From assembly GCA_023444445.1 (NCBI GenBank), contig JAEXMK010000178.1, forward strand, positions 1-44,479: a stretch of DNA of 44,479 nucleotides. Reading direction: 5' to 3'. The notes below the pieces were generated by a model that saw only the letters and a list, made by a program, of their open reading frames with translations, was not told the DNA's origin and did not search any database. This document shows positions 9,554-18,672 of this stretch, piece after piece. Positions within the stretch are counted from its first letter, which is position 1. Every line of letters begins with the position of its first letter. The stretch comes from Pseudomonadota bacterium (GTDB taxonomy: Bacteria > Pseudomonadota > Alphaproteobacteria > Rhizobiales > Rhizobiaceae). The position numbers were made by a program, and so were the translations under genes.

Positions 9554-9991
9554 ATGAAAAACCTGTTTCTGGCCTGGCAATTCTGGGCGCTGCTATCGGC
9601 AGCCTTTGCGGCGCTGACCGCCATTTTCGCCAAGATCGGCATCGAACACGTCAATTCCGATTTTGCCACCTTCATCCGCACCATCGTCATTCTCGCCGCC
9701 GCGGGTCTTATGGTCTACATTACCGGCAACTGGCAGCAACCCTCTACCATTTCGGGGCGAACCTGGTTGTTCCTGGTGCTTTCGGGTCTGGCGACCGGCG
9801 CGTCGTGGATATGTTATTTCCGGGCGCTGAAAATCGGCGATGCCGCCCGTGTCGCGCCCATAGACAAGCTGAGCGTCGTCTTCGTCGCCGTTTTTGCGGT
9901 GCTGTTTCCGGGTGAAAGACTGTCGCTGCCCAATTGGCTCGGCGTCGTGCTGATTGCCTGCGGCGCGGTGCTTGTGGCCTATCGCGGATAG
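9554..9991 (+). CDS. half-size EamA/DMT-family transporter
   Basis: A 145-residue integral membrane protein with a single EamA unit: about five hydrophobic helices, starting WQFWALLSAAFAALTAIFAKIGIEHV and ending LPNWLGVVLIACGAVLVAYRG, with the conserved motif RALKIGDAARVAPIDKLSVVFV. Full-size drug/metabolite transporters carry two such units, so this one must work as a dimer if functional. Similar single-unit proteins are widespread. The ATG at 9554 has GGAG upstream; the open frame upstream to 9233 overlaps dctA and is not used. The substrate is unknown. A perfect hairpin follows immediately. Confidence 0.85.
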   Translation: MKNLFLAWQFWALLSAAFAALTAIFAKIGIEHVNSDFATFIRTIVILAAAGLMVYITGNWQQPSTISGRTWLFLVLSGLATGASWICYFRALKIGDAARVAPIDKLSVVFVAVFAVLFPGERLSLPNWLGVVLIACGAVLVAYRG

Positions 9992-9993
9992 AA

Positions 9994-10018
9994 GCATCGG
10001 CCGGATGCCGGCCGATGC
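9994..10018. terminator. perfect 11-bp hairpin between convergent genes
   Basis: GCATCGGCCGG (9994-10004) and CCGGCCGATGC (10008-10018) form a perfect stem with loop ATG, in the 40-base space between the EamA-type gene and the convergent aminotransferase. It probably serves both directions, though neither side has a long T run. Confidence 0.65.
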
Positions 10019-10031
10019 GATCCTCAAGTCG

Positions 10032-11384
10032 TCAGCCTCTTGCCGCCAGCGCGTTATCGAGACCGCGCTTGACGCCGCCAAACAGCTCATCCAGTTGCTC
10101 GGCCGTGATGATCAGTGGCGGGCAGAAACAAATGGATTCACCGATAGGCCGGGTGATGACGCCTTCGTTTTCGATGGCCGCGGCCAGCGCCAGCGTCGTA
10201 TCGCCCGGTTTCATGCCCTCCCATGGCTTCACCTCCAGCGCACCGATAAGGCCTATGCCGCGCGAGGAATGGATGAGCGGATGATCGGCAAGCGACTTCA
10301 GATGATCGAGAAACTTGCCTTCCAGACGCGCGACATTGCCGACCAGATCGCGCTCCTGAATGATCTTGAGGTTTTCGAGGCCCACAGCCGTTGCGACCGG
10401 ATGGCCGGAGGCTGTGTAGCCATGGCCGAAGGAGCCGATACGATCTGATTCATCGGCGATCGGCTGATAGAAATTGTCGTTCATGATGATCGCCGAAAGT
10501 GGCATGTAGGACGACGAAATCTGCTTGGAGACAACAAGGACGTCGGGCTTGATGTCATAGGTCTCGCAGGCAAACATCCTGCCGGTGCGACCAAAACCGC
10601 AGATCACCTCATCCACGACAAGCAGGATGTCGTATTTCTTCAGGATCGCCTGCACGCCTTCCCAATACCCTTCCGGCGGCAGGAGAACGCCACCCGCGCC
10701 CATCACCGGCTCACCCCAGAAGGCGGCGATGGTCTCGGGACCTTCGCGCAGGATCAACTCTTCCAGTTCGCCGAGGATACGCGCGGTGAACTCCGCTTCG
10801 CTTTCGCCGTCCTTACCGAAATGCGTATAGGAAGGGCAGGCCGTATGCAGCATGCGGTCAAGCGGCAGGTCGAAGCTTTCATGATTGCGCGGCAGGCCGG
10901 TGATAGAGGCCGAAGCGATGGTTACGCCATGATAACCCTTGATGCGGCCGATGATCTTCTTCTTGTCTCCTCTGCCCAGCGCATTCGAGCGATACCAGAC
11001 CATTTTGGCAACGAGATCGTTGGCCTCGGAGCCGGAGGAGGTGAAATGCACCTTGGACATCGGCACAGGTGCCAGCTCGATCAGCAGTTCGGCGAGATCA
11101 ACGGAGGGGCCATGCGTCTTGTAGGAGAAGGTGTGGTAATAGGGCAGCTTCTGCATCTGCTTCGTTGCCGCATCCACCAGCCGCTGCTCACCGAAACCGA
11201 GCGCTACCGACCACAGCCCCGCCATCGCCTCGATATAGCGCTTGCCGCTGCTGTCGGTCACATAGATGCCCTCGCCGCTTTCGATAACCAGACCGCCGGT
11301 CTTTTCGAATTTGCGCAGGTTGACGTTCGGGTGCATCTGATAGGCGATATCGCGTGCCTCGACGGAATTGGGCAGGATTGTCAT
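10032..11384 (-). CDS. class III PLP-dependent aminotransferase
   Basis: A 450-residue aminotransferase of the omega-amino acid/class III family. The PLP lysine is K287 in VVSKQISSSYMPLSAI. The cofactor-binding aspartate is D258 in LLVVDEVICGFGRTG. The phosphate-binding region is SSGSEANDLVAK (116-127) with GYHGVTIASASITG. These enzymes move an amino group from a terminal amine (diamines, beta-alanine, GABA, taurine or similar) to pyruvate or 2-oxoglutarate; the substrate cannot be read from sequence. It lies 36 bases downstream of a short-chain dehydrogenase on the same strand, so the two are probably cotranscribed. GGAG lies about 12 bases upstream of the start. Confidence 0.88.
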   Translation of the reverse strand: MTILPNSVEARDIAYQMHPNVNLRKFEKTGGLVIESGEGIYVTDSSGKRYIEAMAGLWSVALGFGEQRLVDAATKQMQKLPYYHTFSYKTHGPSVDLAELLIELAPVPMSKVHFTSSGSEANDLVAKMVWYRSNALGRGDKKKIIGRIKGYHGVTIASASITGLPRNHESFDLPLDRMLHTACPSYTHFGKDGESEAEFTARILGELEELILREGPETIAAFWGEPVMGAGGVLLPPEGYWEGVQAILKKYDILLVVDEVICGFGRTGRMFACETYDIKPDVLVVSKQISSSYMPLSAIIMNDNFYQPIADESDRIGSFGHGYTASGHPVATAVGLENLKIIQERDLVGNVARLEGKFLDHLKSLADHPLIHSSRGIGLIGALEVKPWEGMKPGDTTLALAAAIENEGVITRPIGESICFCPPLIITAEQLDELFGGVKRGLDNALAARG

Positions 11385-11420
11385 CGATAAGGGCTCCGTT
11401 TCGGTTAATGGACTGCGGCG

Positions 11421-12155
11421 TCAGACGTGCTGGCCGCCATTGATGTGAATTTCCGCGCCATTGATGTAGCTCGACTGTTCCGAGCACAGGAAATAGATGG
11501 TCTGCGCCACCTCGGCAGTGGTGCCGAGGCGGCCAAGCGGCACCTGCGCATCCACCAGTTCGGCCGTTCCGGGAGACAGGATGGCCGTGTTGATTTCGCC
11601 CGGCGCGATGGCATTGGCGCGCACGCCTCGTGGGCCGAATTCATGGGCAAGCTCGCGTGTCAGCGCCGCAAGCGCCGCCTTGGAAGCAGCATAGGCAACG
11701 CCCGCGAATGGATGAACCCGCGATCCGACGATGGAGGTGACATTAACGATCGAGCCTCTGGCGGCCTCGAGTTCCGGCAGCAGCGCACGGGCAAGCAGCG
11801 CGGTGGAGATGAGGTTGACATTCATTACCCGCGTCCACACGTCCGCCGTGGTCTCCATCACCCCCAGGCGGCTCCCGCCCTCACCCTTGGGAGAAATCCC
11901 TGCATTGTTGACGAGGGCGGCAAGCTTGCCTTCCGGCAGGCGCGAGCGCACCTCGTCTGCCAGATCATCGATCCGCGACAAATCCTCGAGATCGGCCTGG
12001 ATATGGCTCTCGCGCGCAGATGGCCACCGGCATTCCTCCGAAAAGGGCTGTCTCGAAACGGTGAGAATCCTCCAGCCCTTTTCCTGAAACAGCTTGACGG
12101 TGGCATGCCCTATCCCGCGGCTGGCGCCGGTCAGAAGCATGAAAGGAACAGCCAT
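11421..12155 (-). CDS. short-chain dehydrogenase/reductase (SDR)
   Basis: A 244-residue NAD(P)-dependent oxidoreductase of the classical SDR family. It has the cofactor motif TGASRGIG near the N-terminus, NNAGIS, and the catalytic set S (in NVTSIVGS), Y and K (YAASK), followed by NAIAPGEINT. The start at 12155 has GGGAG eight bases upstream; a longer frame to 12197 adds an unrelated N-terminus. It is the first gene of a probable two-gene operon with the aminotransferase, suggesting joint catabolism of an amino-alcohol or amino-acid derivative. The substrate is not identifiable. Confidence 0.88.
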   Translation of the reverse strand: MAVPFMLLTGASRGIGHATVKLFQEKGWRILTVSRQPFSEECRWPSARESHIQADLEDLSRIDDLADEVRSRLPEGKLAALVNNAGISPKGEGGSRLGVMETTADVWTRVMNVNLISTALLARALLPELEAARGSIVNVTSIVGSRVHPFAGVAYAASKAALAALTRELAHEFGPRGVRANAIAPGEINTAILSPGTAELVDAQVPLGRLGTTAEVAQTIYFLCSEQSSYINGAEIHINGGQHV

Positions 12156-12389
12156 ATGAGAACTCCCGTGCCATGCGATCCGTTGAGCCGGACGCATTCA
12201 GCCTCGCATGTTAGAGTGCTGCAACCGGCTGACAAGGTCTTTTTTGTCGCGGTTCGGTAATCGACCAATGGCCCATGGGCTAATCCCATTTGATGCCCGG
12301 CTTTCACCCGAAGGGAATATTTGAAGCCGACCGTTTACCCATAAAATGAACCCTCCCGAATGTGTGATCGGTATTGGGAGGGGGCACGA

Positions 12390-14036
12390 ATGCGCATTGA
12401 CATCATCGACACCGACGCTGGCTTTGAGGCGATCCGTGAAAACTGGGACGCGGTATTCATGGCCGATCCCCATGCCCGGCATTTTCTCTCCTGGGGCTGG
12501 CTTCGGGATTACATGCCGCGCCGCAAGCGCTGGTTCATCCTTGCTCTCCGCGAGCGCCCGGAAGACTCGCCCTATGTGGCGTTTTTCCCCCTCCGCATCG
12601 TCACCGAACCGGACAAGAAAACCGGCCGCTTTCACGACAGCATCGTCATGGCCGGCAATGCGGCGGCGGACTACACCGGTTTCATTTCTCTGCCGGACTA
12701 TGAAAATCACGCGGTTGCCGGTTTCTGTTCCTACATACGACAGCAGAACTGGACCGAACTGAAGCTCGACTATCTCTCCGGTCCGCCGGAAAGACGCGAT
12801 GCGATGATCCGCGCCCTTCAGGGACCACTCGTCATGTTCCGCGACAACATGCCGACAAACTCCTACAACATCAACAATTGCATCTGCCCGGTGGTCACCC
12901 TGCCAGAGACTTTCGACGGTTATCTTGAAAGCCATATGAGCAGCCAGACGCGGCAGAAGCTCAGGCGCTTCCTGCGAAAGGTGGAGGGCGGCGACGAGTA
13001 CCGCATTACCTTCGCAACAAAGGACACCATCAAACGGGACATGGACATCCTGTTTGATTTCTGGCGCATTCGCTGGGCGCCGCATAAGGGCAAGGAGCGT
13101 ACCGAACTCCTGATCGGCGCAACGCGGCAGATGCTGATGGACGTCTGGCTGCGCGGCGACCTGGAAGTGCCAGTGCTCTGGTTCGGCGACCAGCCGCTCG
13201 GCGCGCTCGCCAACATCATCGACCGGCGGAAAAAATCGGTCCTGTTCTACATTACCGGTCGCGACGAGAACTGGAAGACACCGTCCCCCGGCCTCGTGCT
13301 GCATGGGCATTGTATCCGCAGGGCAATCGAGCAGGGTTTCAGGACCTACGATTTCCTGCGCGGCAACGAGCCCTATAAGTATTTCTTCGGCCCCGAAGAA
13401 CACAAGCTGAGCTGCACGCTGTTTCGCACCCGCTCGGGCGACAATCTCGGCGGCACGCTTAATCCGCGCAGTATCCGCTTCGTCTACGAACAGGCGCTGA
13501 AACTCTACAAGACCGGCAAGAAGGCCGAGGCCAACATTGCCTTCGGGCAGGTTCTTTCCGCAGCCCCGGATCATCTTGGCGCGCAGTTCGGGCTTGCCAA
13601 TCTCGCCTTCGACCGCAGTGAATTCCGGGAGGCCGAAATCGCCTTTCTCAGCCTTCTGGCAGCGGGTCAGGAACCCGTCGTCTTGTGGCTGCGCATCGGC
13701 GAGACGCGACTGGCGCAGCGGCAATATCACGAGGCGTCAGAGGCCTTCCGCCAGGTGACCAACCGCGCGCCCTTCCACCGGGAAGCACTGTACAAATGCG
13801 CCGTGGCGTTGATTGCCGCCGAACGACAGATGGAAGCGGCGGAAATCCTGGAACGGCTGCAGCATTATCACTCCGACGATGCGGCACATCTGGAATATGC
13901 CGAAAAAGCCCGCGCCGCCCTTGCGCGGTTGGAACAGGCAAAAGTCAAGTCTTCGCTGCCGCCAGATATCGTCACGCTCGCCGCCAAACCAAAAACGACC
14001 GCCAAGCGCTGGCTACCGCCAAAGGTTTTGCATTAA
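12390..14036 (+). CDS. celD: cellulose biosynthesis acetyltransferase CelD/BcsL with C-terminal TPR domain
   Basis: A 548-residue cytoplasmic protein. Residues about 1-360 form a GNAT-fold acyltransferase of the CelD/BcsL (Acetyltransf_6, FemAB-like) family: MSSQTRQKLRRFLRKVEGGDEY, then WFGDQPLGALANII, then GLVLHGHCIRRAIEQGFRTYDFLRG, typical of the acyl-CoA fold. Residues about 370-540 are tetratricopeptide-like helices (FVYEQALKLYKTGKKAEA, AGLANL-type turns, AFRQVTNRAPFHREALYKCA). The ATG at 12390 has GGGAGGGG upstream. It is followed by the M20 hydrolase gene and converges on the celABC operon, which fits the celDE operon described for Agrobacterium tumefaciens. Its exact chemistry in cellulose production is not settled. 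The symbol is assigned from family and gene order. Confidence 0.78.
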   Translation: MRIDIIDTDAGFEAIRENWDAVFMADPHARHFLSWGWLRDYMPRRKRWFILALRERPEDSPYVAFFPLRIVTEPDKKTGRFHDSIVMAGNAAADYTGFISLPDYENHAVAGFCSYIRQQNWTELKLDYLSGPPERRDAMIRALQGPLVMFRDNMPTNSYNINNCICPVVTLPETFDGYLESHMSSQTRQKLRRFLRKVEGGDEYRITFATKDTIKRDMDILFDFWRIRWAPHKGKERTELLIGATRQMLMDVWLRGDLEVPVLWFGDQPLGALANIIDRRKKSVLFYITGRDENWKTPSPGLVLHGHCIRRAIEQGFRTYDFLRGNEPYKYFFGPEEHKLSCTLFRTRSGDNLGGTLNPRSIRFVYEQALKLYKTGKKAEANIAFGQVLSAAPDHLGAQFGLANLAFDRSEFREAEIAFLSLLAAGQEPVVLWLRIGETRLAQRQYHEASEAFRQVTNRAPFHREALYKCAVALIAAERQMEAAEILERLQHYHSDDAAHLEYAEKARAALARLEQAKVKSSLPPDIVTLAAKPKTTAKRWLPPKVLH

Positions 14037-14052
14037 CGGCATCGACCTGTAA

Positions 14053-14081
14053 GTTGCGGCGGGAAAACCCGCTCGCCGACT
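14053..14081 (+). other. stem-loop between celD and celE
   Basis: GCGGG-AAAA-CCCGC (14059-14072) is a stable small hairpin in the 59-base spacer, extended less perfectly by flanking complementary bases. It could tune the relative expression of the two genes or stabilise the message. No T tract follows, so a full terminator is unlikely. Confidence 0.4.
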
Positions 14082-14095
14082 TGCAAGGATACTAG

Positions 14096-15250
14096 ATGTT
14101 TCTGACCAACAAGGACATGCTCGATCTTATCGAGCTTCGCCATGACCTGCACCGCCATCCGGAAATTTCCGGCGAGGAAAAGGAAACCGCTCGGCGCATT
14201 CGCACTTTCCTCGCGCAGGCAAAACCCGACCGGCTTCTTGCCGATCTCGGCGGGCATGGCGTGGCGGCGGTCTATGACAGCGGTAAAACCGGCCCGGCAA
14301 TCCTGATCCGCTCGGAACTCGATGCCCTGCCCATCCAAGAAAAGAGCATGGCCGATCATCGCTCCGGCACCGATGGCAAAGGCCACCTTTGCGGCCATGA
14401 TGGCCATTCCACCATCCTGACGGCGCTGGCGCTCGGCCTCTCCAGGCAAAGGCCGCAATCCGGCCGCGTCATCCTGCTCTATCAGCCCGCGGAGGAAACC
14501 GGCGCCGGTGCCGCCGCTGTTCTCGCCGACCCTCGCTTTGACGAGATAAGACCCGACTATTCCTTTTCGCTGCACAACCTGCCCGGCCTGCCGCTCGGCC
14601 ACGTCAGCGTGCTGGAAGGGCCGGTCAATTGCGCATCTCGAGGCATAAAGATCCGTCTTTCGGGCAAGACGGCGCATGCCTCTTCACCGGAACACGGCGT
14701 TTCGCCCATGCGGGCCATATCCAGACTGATGCCCGCCTTGGCCGAACTGGGTTCCGGCTTCCCACCCGAACCCGATTTTTCGATGGTAACGATTACCCAT
14801 GCCGTGATGGGCGAGGCCGCCTTCGGTATTTCGCCAGCCGATGCGGAAATCTGGGCGACGCTCAGAACCTTGACCGACGACCGGATGGATAGGCTTTGTG
14901 CAGCCGCGGAAACGCTGGCGAAGAAAGTCGCCGACGAGCAGCAGCTAACACTCGGCATCGCCTATGACGATATTTTCTTGCATTGCGAAAATGCGCCAGA
15001 GGCGGTCGCATACATAAGACAGGCACTCGACGAGGAGAAAATCCCGTATGACACCGAAGGTCTGCCCATGCGGGCCTCGGAGGATTTCGGGCGTTTCCGC
15101 GCCGTCTCGTCGTCAGCCATGTTCTTTCTCGGTGCAGGCAGGGATTACCCCAATCTGCACAATCCCGATTATGACTTTCCGGACGCGTTGATCGATTTCG
15201 GCGCGCGCATCTTCATGCGCATCATCCGCAATCTGACAGATGCCAAATAG
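14096..15250 (+). CDS. celE: M20-family metal-dependent amidohydrolase, cellulose locus (BcsM type)
   Basis: A 384-residue M20/hippurate hydrolase-type protein. Metal-binding and catalytic signatures are RSELDALPIQE (72-82), HLCGHDGHST (98-107, with C99 and H101), YQPAEETGAG (129-138, E133/E134) and SLHNLPGLPLGHV. The small dimerisation domain lies around 175-290. Relatives deacylate N-acyl amino acids or amino sugars. In alphaproteobacterial type III cellulose loci such a hydrolase (BcsM) accompanies the BcsL/CelD acetyltransferase, as here. The pairing suggests addition and removal of an acyl group on a cellulose-related substrate, but this is inference. The stop lies 24 bases from the convergent bcsK stop. 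The symbol celE follows reported celDE order and is less certain than the family. Confidence 0.72.
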   Translation: MFLTNKDMLDLIELRHDLHRHPEISGEEKETARRIRTFLAQAKPDRLLADLGGHGVAAVYDSGKTGPAILIRSELDALPIQEKSMADHRSGTDGKGHLCGHDGHSTILTALALGLSRQRPQSGRVILLYQPAEETGAGAAAVLADPRFDEIRPDYSFSLHNLPGLPLGHVSVLEGPVNCASRGIKIRLSGKTAHASSPEHGVSPMRAISRLMPALAELGSGFPPEPDFSMVTITHAVMGEAAFGISPADAEIWATLRTLTDDRMDRLCAAAETLAKKVADEQQLTLGIAYDDIFLHCENAPEAVAYIRQALDEEKIPYDTEGLPMRASEDFGRFRAVSSSAMFFLGAGRDYPNLHNPDYDFPDALIDFGARIFMRIIRNLTDAK

Positions 15251-15274
15251 CGACGACGAGCCCTGTGCCCGCCG

Positions 15275-17620
15275 TCAGCCGCCACCCTGCGGACCGTTGC
15301 TCGGCCTGGCTGCACGCACGGCCGCCAGCCCCTTGATGCCATCCTGATTTCCGATGGCTGTCAGGCTTTCGAAAATCTGGGCTGCATCGCCATACCGGCG
15401 CATGGCGAGATAGGAATAGCCACGCAGAACCATCAGGTCCGTGCGCTCGTCGGCCAACCGCGCCCGCTGGTCGAGCAGCAGCAGCGTTTCCGCATAACGT
15501 TTGGTCTGGAAGGCGGAAACCGCCCTGTCGGCCAGGATTGAGACCTGCAATTCGGTCGCGCGCGGGCGATCGATGTGCGATTTTGTCGCCGATACGGCGG
15601 CATGATCCGTCAGCCCCATGCGCAGATAGGCAAGGCTCTGGCCATAGGCCGCGTCGCTTTTCACCGTCGACTGACCGCCTTCAATCGCGGATTCGAAGGC
15701 TTTCAACGCCTCTGCCGGACGGTTCGTTTGCATCAGGCACCAGCCGAGATCAAGCGCCTGCTGCGGCGGCAGACGCTGCGGATCGGGATAGGCCGCGCAG
15801 GAACGTGGACGGGACACCGCGCTGGTTTCCCTTTGCGCCTGCGTTGGCCGGCGCGCCTGTTTGCGCGGAGGTTCGGGCTGCTGCTGGACGACAGGCTGGT
15901 CATAAACCACCGCCGTACCGCCTTGCGGCACATAGCTCGGTGTGGGCGCTGTCACCTGTTGGGCAATGGGCGGTGTGGTTACGGGGGCAATCATCTGCTC
16001 CGACTGGTCGACCATACGCGCCGTCCCCACATCGGCGATACGCTGAGAGCGGCTCGCCCATTGCTGCTGGATGCCACGCAGACCGGCCAGATTACGTAGA
16101 TCATGATAACTGACCGCCATGCCATAGGCTGAAGGCTCATCATCGGGCTTCCAGCCAAGGGCCGTACTGAACCATTGCAACGCGAGCGGCGTCTGCCGGA
16201 AGGCAAGCGAATACCAGCCGAATTGCTGGGCGGTGGCCGCATCCTTACGCGTCATCGTTTCCGCGGCAATCCGCTGCAAAACATCCGGCGGCAGGACGAC
16301 CGGCGGCTGCAAGGCCAGAAGATTGGCCGTGGCGGCAAGATAGGTCGCGAGCGCATCATCGGAGGCGTTGCGCCATTTATACATGACGTCTTCGGCCTCG
16401 CGCGGCTCGTTACGGTCGATCAGCGCCAGAGCCAAACCCTGCGAGGCCGACGCGCTGTCTTCCTCCTCACGCGCCTTGCGGAACCACTTCTCCGCCTCCG
16501 TCATGTTCTTCTGGCGGATATTATACCAGCCGAGCAGCAGGGCGTCGCTTGCGAGCTTATCGGTTTCCGCGAGCCTTTCGAGCCGCATCAGATAGGCGGA
16601 AGGAACGGTGACGCTCTCTTTTTCGCCCTCTTTCGGCTTCTCTCCGGCCTTTGCCACGAACTGTCGGGCAAGATCGTTCTTGACCGGCTCGAATTCCAGC
16701 TGACCATCGGCACCCGGTTTTTCCTTGGCCAGCAATTCGCCCATCATCTCCGCCGGCAAAAGCGCAGATGCCTTCTGCACCGTCGCAAGCCTGTCGCTGG
16801 CGGCCGTACAATTGTTGAGGACGTAAAGATAAGCGTCGCGTGCCCGCCCCATCCGGTCGGTATTGGCGAAAGCATCGGCAACCCGCCACAGGACATCGAC
16901 CTCGCCGCAGGTCAGCAGGCCGGGATTACTCGCCGCCGTATCCACCACCGCCGAATATTGTTTGAGGTCGGACGCATTGACGAGCCGCTGGCGGGCTTCT
17001 GCAAGTGAAAGCATGCCGATAAGATTATCGGGCGGTTGCCAGCCGGGCTCAGCCTGCTGGCGATCGGCGATCGCCTTCCGCACCTCGGCATAACGGCCGT
17101 CGGTATAAAGCTGCCACATCGCATCAAGCTTGGGATCGCCGTTTTCGGGAATGGCGAGAGGATCGGCGGGCGGCGTCCAGTTGGGGTAAAGCGTGCGAAG
17201 ACGGGCAATTTCGGCCTGAAGGCGTTGGGTATCACCCCGGGCCGCAAAATAGCGAAGCGCGCTGAGATCGACTTCGGGCATATCGGTCGATGCGGGCGCG
17301 GGCGGCGTGCGCGGGGCCTGTGCCGTCTGCGTTTGCGGCGTCTGCCCACCCATCCGCGTTACCGGCAATGGATCACTCGCCGGAACAGTGACTGGCGGTG
17401 TGGTGGCGGGCGTTGCTAGCTGCGCCATCTCGCGGTTTTTCACGAAAGCACTGATCTGCGCGGGATTGGCCGCCGGTGAGACGCGCAGCGCCGCCCGGTT
17501 GTCGCCGACCGCCGATGTGTGCACGTCCGACACACGCCCGAGAATGCTGTCACGCCAGTGGAAAGCAGCAAGCGCAATCAGAAGCAGAATGAGAGCCGAA
17601 GTCGACAGTGGCTTGTTCAT
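15275..17620 (-). CDS. bcsK: TPR-containing cellulose synthesis protein (BcsK type)
   Basis: A 781-residue protein with an N-terminal membrane anchor or uncleaved signal (STSALILLLIALAAFHW), a Pro/Thr-rich linker (about 65-110) and a long array of tetratricopeptide-type helical repeats, including EKWFRKAREEEDSASASQGLALALID and LQWFSTALGWKPDDEPSAYGMAVSY. It ends Gly-rich. There is no obvious outer-membrane beta-barrel, so it resembles only the periplasmic TPR part of BcsC and matches the BcsK type of type III cellulose loci. The start at 17620 is preferred because it forms an ATGA overlap with the celC stop, as upstream genes in this operon do; an alternative ATG lies at 17626. Probable role: scaffold for cellulose export in the periplasm. 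Confidence 0.75.
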   Translation of the reverse strand: MNKPLSTSALILLLIALAAFHWRDSILGRVSDVHTSAVGDNRAALRVSPAANPAQISAFVKNREMAQLATPATTPPVTVPASDPLPVTRMGGQTPQTQTAQAPRTPPAPASTDMPEVDLSALRYFAARGDTQRLQAEIARLRTLYPNWTPPADPLAIPENGDPKLDAMWQLYTDGRYAEVRKAIADRQQAEPGWQPPDNLIGMLSLAEARQRLVNASDLKQYSAVVDTAASNPGLLTCGEVDVLWRVADAFANTDRMGRARDAYLYVLNNCTAASDRLATVQKASALLPAEMMGELLAKEKPGADGQLEFEPVKNDLARQFVAKAGEKPKEGEKESVTVPSAYLMRLERLAETDKLASDALLLGWYNIRQKNMTEAEKWFRKAREEEDSASASQGLALALIDRNEPREAEDVMYKWRNASDDALATYLAATANLLALQPPVVLPPDVLQRIAAETMTRKDAATAQQFGWYSLAFRQTPLALQWFSTALGWKPDDEPSAYGMAVSYHDLRNLAGLRGIQQQWASRSQRIADVGTARMVDQSEQMIAPVTTPPIAQQVTAPTPSYVPQGGTAVVYDQPVVQQQPEPPRKQARRPTQAQRETSAVSRPRSCAAYPDPQRLPPQQALDLGWCLMQTNRPAEALKAFESAIEGGQSTVKSDAAYGQSLAYLRMGLTDHAAVSATKSHIDRPRATELQVSILADRAVSAFQTKRYAETLLLLDQRARLADERTDLMVLRGYSYLAMRRYGDAAQIFESLTAIGNQDGIKGLAAVRAARPSNGPQGGG

Positions 17621-18672
17621 CGGCATTCCCCGTTATTCCTTGCCAGAAACGACAATGCCAGAAGATGCAATGTGGACGGATAATAAAGCGTTGGCTGGAA
17701 GCTTTTAAGTTCGGCGGAAACGGCCGGCCCCCCGGCCATGCAGGCGGCCAGGGCCGGTATGATACGATAGCCTGCATCGGACAGTACGTCCTTCACTGCG
17801 CCACTCTTCAGATCGAAGGTCCCGGCAGCGCCGCTTTCCAGCGTCATGCCGTCCTTCAAGCGCGAAAGCAGTTCAGGCGAGCCCATATTCGCCCTTGCAA
17901 GATAAAGCGGTATGCGCACCGCATTATATCCGAATTCCGGCGGAAATCCCGATGCTGGCTGGGGCTTCGTCTTCACCGATACCCAGTCGGCGGGCAGTTT
18001 TCTGTCACTAAACGCGAAGGTGCCGATCTGCGCCACGCCATCATCTGCCACCGCTTTCCAGAGCGGCGACGGCGCGACGAGATTGAGCACCGGAAAGGCT
18101 TCGAAAATCAGATAGGACGGATTGACCACCGGACCATCGGCACGATCGCTCTCGCCAAAACCGCTGGCGGCCGGCAGAAGGAGCGTGCGTCCGCCGCGTT
18201 GCACCACTGTTTTCTTGAGGATGACGGAGGCTATGGCTGCGGATGCTTCGGCATAGTCCTGCCGATTCCATTGCCCCGCCGCCAGCGCCAGCGCATAAGC
18301 GATCAGGATGTCGCCATCCGTGGCGTTGTTGATGTCGGTAACATGCGGTCTGGTGCGCGGATCCCATTTCCAGGCGGAAAGCCCGTCATCGCGCACCAGC
18401 AATTCGGTGCGCGTGAAACTCCAGATCAGCTCGAAGTCCGAAAGGTTGTCGGCAAGCACGGCGAGCCACATGCCGTAGCCCTGCCCCTCGCTGTGGCTGA
18501 TATTGCTGTTGCCGGTATCGATGATCCGGCCGCCGGGATCGAGAAACGCAGCCTTATAGGCCGCCCATGCATCCGGCGGGATAGAAGCAGCACGGCTGAC
18601 GGAGAGGCCCGTAAACAGCATCATGACCGATAGGCAGACAATACCGGCAATTTCCGAAATCCCGTTCTTCAT
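17617..18672 (-). CDS. celC: cellulose synthesis endoglucanase, GH8 (BcsZ/CelC)
   Basis: A 351-residue periplasmic beta-1,4-glucanase of glycoside hydrolase family 8. It has a signal peptide (IAGIVCLSVMMLFTGLSVSRA). The family motif with the proton-donor glutamate is NISHSEGQGYGMWLAVL, and the aspartate-containing motif is DINNATDGDILIAYALALAAGQW. It overlaps celB by ATGA at its start and the TPR gene by ATGA at its end, so the proteins are translated as a coupled set. BcsZ-type enzymes trim or proof-read nascent cellulose and are needed for proper fibril formation. Confidence 0.92.
   Translation of the reverse strand: MKNGISEIAGIVCLSVMMLFTGLSVSRAASIPPDAWAAYKAAFLDPGGRIIDTGNSNISHSEGQGYGMWLAVLADNLSDFELIWSFTRTELLVRDDGLSAWKWDPRTRPHVTDINNATDGDILIAYALALAAGQWNRQDYAEASAAIASVILKKTVVQRGGRTLLLPAASGFGESDRADGPVVNPSYLIFEAFPVLNLVAPSPLWKAVADDGVAQIGTFAFSDRKLPADWVSVKTKPQPASGFPPEFGYNAVRIPLYLARANMGSPELLSRLKDGMTLESGAAGTFDLKSGAVKDVLSDAGYRIIPALAACMAGGPAVSAELKSFQPTLYYPSTLHLLALSFLARNNGECR

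Noticed and set aside
12198..13730. A 510-codon open frame on the minus strand opposite celD
   Set aside because: It lies antisense to celD, which has a clear family match and ribosome-binding site. The antisense translation is Asp/His/Val-rich, as expected for the complement of a GC-rich gene, and resembles no family.
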